Source: an uncultured Rhodovulum sp. (GTDB taxonomy: Bacteria > Pseudomonadota > Alphaproteobacteria > Rhodobacterales > Rhodobacteraceae). Taken from it: a stretch of DNA of 9,223 nt. Positions 5,412 to 9,223 of the stretch are shown here, piece after piece (the first letter of the stretch is position 1; every line of letters begins with the position of its first letter). The notes beneath the pieces were generated by a model. The model was not told where the DNA came from. It saw nothing but the letters and a program-made list of their open reading frames with translations, and searched no databases. The translations under genes were made by a program, and so were the position numbers. Location of the stretch: contig CAMIMK010000111.1 in the NCBI GenBank assembly GCA_946221765.1, forward strand, positions 1 through 9,223. Direction: 5' to 3'.

Positions 5412-7391
5412 CTACGCTCCGGGCTCCGGGGGCAGGGCGGTCTCGCTGGCGAAGCCGACGGCCCGCGCCTCGAGGCGGAGCGTCGGGTGATCCCAGGCGT
5501 GGCCGCTGCGCCGGGGCAGGGTGAAGTCCACCGCGGCGTGGCTGCGGTTGAAGAGCACGGCAAAACGCTCGCCGGTATCGCGGGCGAGGACCATGGCAAA
5601 GGCCGGGGTGCCGGGGGCCTCCCAGTCGGCCGTCTGCATTGCCGCGCCCGCCGGGGTGAGCCAGGCGACATCCGGCAGGCCCTCGGCCGAGACCCGGCCG
5701 GTCAGGAGCGCCGGCCGGGCCAGCTCCGGGATCTTGCGGCGCAGATGGGCAAGCAGGGCCACCCATGTCTCGAGCCCGAGATCGCGGTGCTGCCAGTCCA
5801 GCCAGGTGATGGCATTGTCCTGACAATAGGCGTTGTTGTTGCCACCCTGGCTGCGGCCGAATTCGTCGCCCGCCGTCAGCATGATCGCCCCGCGCGACAT
5901 GAAGAGCGTGGCCAGCAGCGCCTTGACGTCCGCATGGCGGGCCGCGCGGATGCCGGGGTCGTCGGTCGGGCCTTCCGTGCCGTTGTTCCACGAGTGGTTC
6001 GGCTCGTGGCCATCGCGGTTCTGCTCGCCGTTGGCATGGTTGTGCTTGTGGGCATAGGCGGGGATGTCGGCCAGGGCGAAGCCGTCATGGGCGGCGATGA
6101 AGCTGACGCCGCGGCTCTCGCCCGGGGACCAGGTGTCGCCGGAGCCGGCGAGGGCGGTGACGAAGTCGCCGAGGCTGTAGTCCGCGCCCTGCCAGAAGCG
6201 CCGCACCCGGTCGCGATAGCCGTCGCTCCACTCCAGGAACGGCTTCGGGAAGCGCCCGACATTGTAGCCGCCCGGGCCGATGTCCCAGGGCTCGGCGATC
6301 AGCAGGCGCGAGCCGAGCATCGGATCCGCGCGCATCTCGCGCAGGAGCGGCGCCTCCGGGTCGAAGCCGGTGGCGGTCCGGCCAAGGATGGGGGCGAGAT
6401 CGAAGCGGAAGCCGTCCACGCCCGCCTGCCCGACGAAATGCCGCATGGCGTCGAGCACCAGCCGGCGCGTCGCGGGATGCGTGCAGTCGAGCGTATTGCC
6501 GCAGCCCGTGTCGTTGATGAGCCAGCCTTCCGGCGCATGGCGGAAATAGGCGCGGGCATCGAGGCCGCGCAGCGACAGCGTCGGCCCGAGCCGGTCGCTC
6601 TCGCCAGTGTGGTTGAAGACCACGTCGAGCAGCACGCCGATGCCGGCGGCATGGAGGGCGTCGACGGTGGCGCGCAGCTCCGCGATCCCGCCCGGGCAGA
6701 GCCGCGGGTCGGGGGCGAGATAGGCGACGGGATTGTAGCCCCAGGCGTTGGACAGCCCGAGCGGCGGCAGGTGGCGCTCGTCGATCCAGGCGGTGATCGG
6801 CATCAGCTCGACGGCATCGACGCCGATGCGCTGGAGATGATGGATGACGGCCGGCTCGGCCAGCGCCGCGACGGTGCCGCGCAGCGCCGGCGGCACATCC
6901 GGATGGCGAAGGGTAAAGGCGCGGACCTGCGTCTCGTAGATCAGCCCGCCCGGAGGAAAACGCACCGGCTCCGGGTTCCGGGGCAGTGGCAGGGCCGTGA
7001 CGACGGCCTTGGGCATCAGGGGTGCGGTGTCGAGGGCCGCATCGCGCGCCGCCGCAAGACGGGAATCGTAGGCGAAGGGCGCATCAAGCGCGAGCGCATA
7101 GGGATCGACCAAAAGCTTGGCCGGATCGAACCAACGCCCGGCGTCGGGGTCATACGGTCCGTCTGCACGCAGGCCGTAGCGCGCACCGGCGCCGACACCG
7201 GGAACGACGGCGGTGAAGAGCCCGTCGCCGTCCCGCGCGAGTTCGACCCGCGCGGCTTCGTGCGCCCCGTCGTAGAGGCAGACCCACATCCGTTCCGCTG
7301 CGCCGGACCAGACGGTGAAGCGGGTGCCATCTGCGTCCGGCACCGCACCGAAACGGCTGTCCGGGACCAAGGCGGAGGTCGGGCCGCTCAT
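5412..7391 (-). CDS. glgX: Glycogen debranching enzyme GlgX (isoamylase-type, GH13)
   Basis: Cytoplasmic glycosidase that hydrolyses alpha-1,6 branch points of glycogen, mainly the short stubs left by glycogen phosphorylase. From the ATG at 7391 it is 659 aa, the usual GlgX size. Residues about 10-100 resemble the N-terminal CBM48/isoamylase beta-sandwich, followed by the GH13 barrel with region I DVVFNHTGE (256-264), region II GFRFDLAP (327-334) with nucleophile D331, region III LIAEPWD (364-370) with acid/base E367, and region IV AAHDGF (433-438) with D436. GlgX hallmarks HKHNHANGEQNRDG (448-461), GPTDDP (474-479) and FGRSQGGNNNAYCQDN (511-526) are present. All catalytic residues are intact. 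An ATG 27 nt upstream (7418), overlapping the end of pgm, is an alternative start giving 668 aa; neither has a strong Shine-Dalgarno. The gene ends in TAG at 5412-5414. It sits between pgm and the TctC-like gene. Confidence 0.95.
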   Translation of the reverse strand: MSGPTSALVPDSRFGAVPDADGTRFTVWSGAAERMWVCLYDGAHEAARVELARDGDGLFTAVVPGVGAGARYGLRADGPYDPDAGRWFDPAKLLVDPYALALDAPFAYDSRLAAARDAALDTAPLMPKAVVTALPLPRNPEPVRFPPGGLIYETQVRAFTLRHPDVPPALRGTVAALAEPAVIHHLQRIGVDAVELMPITAWIDERHLPPLGLSNAWGYNPVAYLAPDPRLCPGGIAELRATVDALHAAGIGVLLDVVFNHTGESDRLGPTLSLRGLDARAYFRHAPEGWLINDTGCGNTLDCTHPATRRLVLDAMRHFVGQAGVDGFRFDLAPILGRTATGFDPEAPLLREMRADPMLGSRLLIAEPWDIGPGGYNVGRFPKPFLEWSDGYRDRVRRFWQGADYSLGDFVTALAGSGDTWSPGESRGVSFIAAHDGFALADIPAYAHKHNHANGEQNRDGHEPNHSWNNGTEGPTDDPGIRAARHADVKALLATLFMSRGAIMLTAGDEFGRSQGGNNNAYCQDNAITWLDWQHRDLGLETWVALLAHLRRKIPELARPALLTGRVSAEGLPDVAWLTPAGAAMQTADWEAPGTPAFAMVLARDTGERFAVLFNRSHAAVDFTLPRRSGHAWDHPTLRLEARAVGFASETALPPEPGA

Positions 7392-7404
7392 GGCGGCGGC
7401 CCGA

Positions 7405-9033
7405 TCAGGTGATGACATCGGGCTCGGTCCGCCCGGTGCGGCGGGTGATTTCCGCCAGATCCTCGGCGGCGGCGATGAGGTTGGCCAACGCATCGCCGGT
7501 GGCCAGGCCATGGCCGGCCGGATCGGGCTCATAGCGCTCGATATAGACGCGCAGCGTCGCGCCGGACGTGCCGGTTCCCGACAGCCGGAACACCACCCGG
7601 CTGCCGCCATCGAACAGGATGCGGATGCCCTGATGCCGGCTGATCGAGCCGTCCACCGGATCGGAATAGGAGAAGTCATCCGCCGTGGCGACGGTCAGGC
7701 CGTGGAGCTGCCGGCCCGGCAGTTCCGGCAACAGCGCCCGCAGATGGGCGATCAGCCCGTTGGCGGCCTCGCTGTCCACGCCCTCATAGTCGTGGCGCGC
7801 GTAGTAATTGCGGCCGTAGTCGGCCCAGTGCGCGGTGACGATGTCCCGGACGCTCTCGCCGCGGGCGGCGAGGATGTTGAGCCAGAGCAGCACCGCCCAG
7901 AGGCCGTCCTTCTCGCGCACATGGTCCGAGCCGGTGCCGGCGCTCTCCTCGCCGCAGATCGTGGCAAGCCCGGCGTCGAGCAGGTTGCCGAAGAATTTCC
8001 AGCCGGTCGGGGTCTCGAAGAGGCCGATGCCAAGCTTTTCCGCCACCCGGTCGGCCGCGCCGGAGGTCGGCATCGAGCGGGCGATGCCCTTGAGGCCCGC
8101 GGCATAACCGGGGGCGAGATGGGCATTGGCAGCGAGCAGCGCGAGGCTGTCGGAGGGCGTCACGAAGATGCCGCGCCCGATGATGAGGTTGCGGTCGCCG
8201 TCGCCGTCCGAGGCCGCGCCAAAATCCGGCGCATCCGTGCCCATCAGCCGGTCGTAGAGTTCCTTCGCATGGACGAGGTTCGGGTCCGGGTGGTGGCCGC
8301 CGAAATCGGGCAGGGGGGTGCCATTCCGGACCGTCCCCGGCGCGGCACCGAGCCGGCGCTCGAGGATCTCCGTGGCATAGGGACCGGTCACGGCGGACAT
8401 CGCGTCAAATGACATGGTGAAGCCGCCGTCGAACATCGCCCGGATGGCCGGAAAGTCGAACAGCGTCTCCATCAGCGCGGCGTAATCGGCGACGGGGTCG
8501 ATGACCTCGACGCTCATCCCGCCAAGGTCCTGGGTGCCGAGGCTGTCGAGGTTGAGGTCGGGCGCCTCGAGGATCCGATAGGCGTCGATCGACTGGGTGC
8601 GGGCGAAGATCGCATCGGTGATCTTCTCGGGCGCCGGGCCGCCGTTGCCGATGTTGTACTTGATGCCGAAATCCTCGGTCGGGCCGCCCGGATTGTGGCT
8701 GGCCGACAGGATGATGCCACCATAGGCGCCGTACTGGCGGATGACGTTCGAGGCCGCCGGCGTCGAGAGGATGCCGCCCTGACCGACCAGCACCTTGCCG
8801 AAGCCGGCTGCGGCGGCCATCTTCAGCGCGGTCTGGATCACCTCGCGGTTGAAGAAGCGGCCGTCGCCGCCGATGACCAGCGTCTTGCCCGCGAAGCCCT
8901 CAAGGCTGTCGAAGATCGACTGGATGAAATTCTCGACATAATGCGGCTGGCGGAAATGCGGGACCTTCTTGCGCAGGCCCGAAGTGCCGGGCTTCTGGTC
9001 GCTGAAGGGCGTGGTCGGGATGGTGCGGATCAT
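7405..9033 (-). CDS. pgm: Alpha-D-glucose phosphate-specific phosphoglucomutase
   Basis: Interconverts glucose-1-phosphate and glucose-6-phosphate, feeding glucose-1-P to ADP-glucose synthesis or recovering it from glycogen breakdown. The 542-aa length and four-domain order match the family. Visible motifs are KPGTSGLRKK (14-23, substrate phosphate), LSASHNPGG (109-117) with S112 as the phosphorylated serine, DGDGDR (276-281, the Mg2+-binding loop), GEESAG (361-366, sugar-binding loop) and RLSGTGTSGATLR (483-495, C-terminal phosphate-binding loop). All key residues are present. The ATG at 9033 overlaps the glgA stop in an ATGA sequence, so translation is probably coupled to glgA; AGGA lies about 9 nt upstream. 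The TGA (7405-7407) is 13 bp before the preferred glgX start. The protein resembles the glucose-specific Pgm type, not a phosphomannomutase/GlmM. Confidence 0.97.
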   Translation of the reverse strand: MIRTIPTTPFSDQKPGTSGLRKKVPHFRQPHYVENFIQSIFDSLEGFAGKTLVIGGDGRFFNREVIQTALKMAAAAGFGKVLVGQGGILSTPAASNVIRQYGAYGGIILSASHNPGGPTEDFGIKYNIGNGGPAPEKITDAIFARTQSIDAYRILEAPDLNLDSLGTQDLGGMSVEVIDPVADYAALMETLFDFPAIRAMFDGGFTMSFDAMSAVTGPYATEILERRLGAAPGTVRNGTPLPDFGGHHPDPNLVHAKELYDRLMGTDAPDFGAASDGDGDRNLIIGRGIFVTPSDSLALLAANAHLAPGYAAGLKGIARSMPTSGAADRVAEKLGIGLFETPTGWKFFGNLLDAGLATICGEESAGTGSDHVREKDGLWAVLLWLNILAARGESVRDIVTAHWADYGRNYYARHDYEGVDSEAANGLIAHLRALLPELPGRQLHGLTVATADDFSYSDPVDGSISRHQGIRILFDGGSRVVFRLSGTGTSGATLRVYIERYEPDPAGHGLATGDALANLIAAAEDLAEITRRTGRTEPDVIT

Positions 9034-9223
9034 TCGGGAAGGTCCTGCGAGGGAAGAAGCGAAGCGTAGAGGGCGGCATATTCGGCGGCGCTGCGGTCCC
9101 AGGACACATCGGCACGCATGCCGTTGCGCTGGAGCGCAGCCCAGGTCTTCGGGTCGCGGAACAGCGCGACGGTACGGCGCAGCGCGTGGCGCAGCGACGG
9201 CCCGTCGACCGGGACGAACTGGA
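9030..9223 (-). CDS. glgA: Glycogen synthase GlgA, C-terminal fragment (5' part beyond window)
   Basis: Only the last 63 complete residues and the stop are in the window; the frame is open to the right edge. The fragment begins QFVPVDG and continues with LRHALRRTVALF, then DPKTWAALQRNGM, DVSWDRSAAEYAALY and LPSQDLPE. The pattern of a Phe-rich lead, an ALRRT helix, WxxLQRNGM, then DVSW and a YAALY end is the characteristic C-terminus of bacterial ADP-glucose-dependent glycogen synthases (GT5). The enzyme transfers glucose from ADP-glucose to the glycogen chain. The catalytic regions are outside the window. The TGA overlaps the pgm ATG by 4 bp. Upstream neighbours are probably glgC and/or glgB, by analogy with other alphaproteobacteria. 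Confidence 0.9.
   Translation of the reverse strand, partial: QFVPVDGPSLRHALRRTVALFRDPKTWAALQRNGMRADVSWDRSAAEYAALYASLLPSQDLPE

Noticed and set aside
5377..5991. An N-terminal extension of the TctC-like protein into glgX
   Set aside because: The frame is open upstream, but it overlaps conserved GlgX sequence. The signal peptide of the binding protein begins exactly at the ATG at 5376.
5487..7412. A 641-aa open frame on the plus strand opposite glgX
   Set aside because: It has no family-like motifs, is rich in Arg/Gly/Ala and lies fully antisense to a gene with intact catalytic motifs. Such frames are expected in high-GC coding DNA with biased third positions.
1..9223. Search for a CRISPR array, insertion sequence, tRNA, toxin-antitoxin pair, phage or defence genes
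   Set aside because: I saw no regularly spaced repeats, transposase motifs, tRNA-like folds or defence-type domains. Every long conserved frame is accounted for by a metabolic, transport or RNA-helicase gene.

Overview
This is a GC-rich window (roughly 70 % by eye) with strong G/C third-position bias and short intergenic gaps. Together with the gene families (glgA-pgm-glgX block, TctC/Bug-type binding protein, CUT2 sugar ABC ATPase, RhlE-like helicase) this suggests a free-living alphaproteobacterium, perhaps Rhodobacterales. The taxon is an inference from protein flavour and composition, not something the sequence proves.

Layout. (1) Positions 1-1254, minus strand: the first 418 residues of a two-domain sugar-type ABC transporter ATPase. 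It leaves the window exactly inside the signature motif of its second ATP-binding domain. (2) Positions 1255-1469: a divergent intergenic region with a perfect 10-bp inverted repeat and other repeats, probably the control region of both flanking genes. (3) Positions 1470-2660, plus strand: a fold-type I PLP aminotransferase. (4) Positions 2661-2744: a convergent gap with a 12-bp stem-loop, a likely bidirectional terminator. (5) Positions 2745-4085, minus strand: an RhlE-like DEAD-box RNA helicase with a GTG start, a good Shine-Dalgarno sequence, a recognisable sigma70-type promoter and a leader of about 120 nt. (6) Positions 4408-9223, minus strand: four tightly packed genes, read as glgA (3' end only), pgm, glgX and a TctC-family periplasmic binding protein. 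A GC-rich hairpin lies just after the last stop codon.

How the genes fit together. glgA, pgm and glgX form a glycogen module. Phosphoglucomutase interconverts glucose-6-P and glucose-1-P, the precursor of ADP-glucose. Glycogen synthase (GlgA) extends the glucan, and GlgX debranches phosphorylase-trimmed glycogen. glgA and pgm overlap by 4 bp (ATGA), and pgm and glgX are 13 bp apart or overlapping, depending on the glgX start. The TctC-like gene follows 35 bp after glgX on the same strand, without its membrane partners TctA/TctB. It is probably co-transcribed with glgX, although no metabolic link is evident. The ABC ATPase, the aminotransferase and the helicase are separate transcription units.

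I found no CRISPR array, insertion sequence, tRNA, rRNA, phage gene or defence system. The window looks like ordinary chromosomal metabolism. The points that merit a second look are regulatory: the inverted repeat between the divergent genes, the helicase leader, the glgX start region, and the orphan binding protein attached to the glycogen genes. Many long reading frames opposite the real genes are by-products of high GC.
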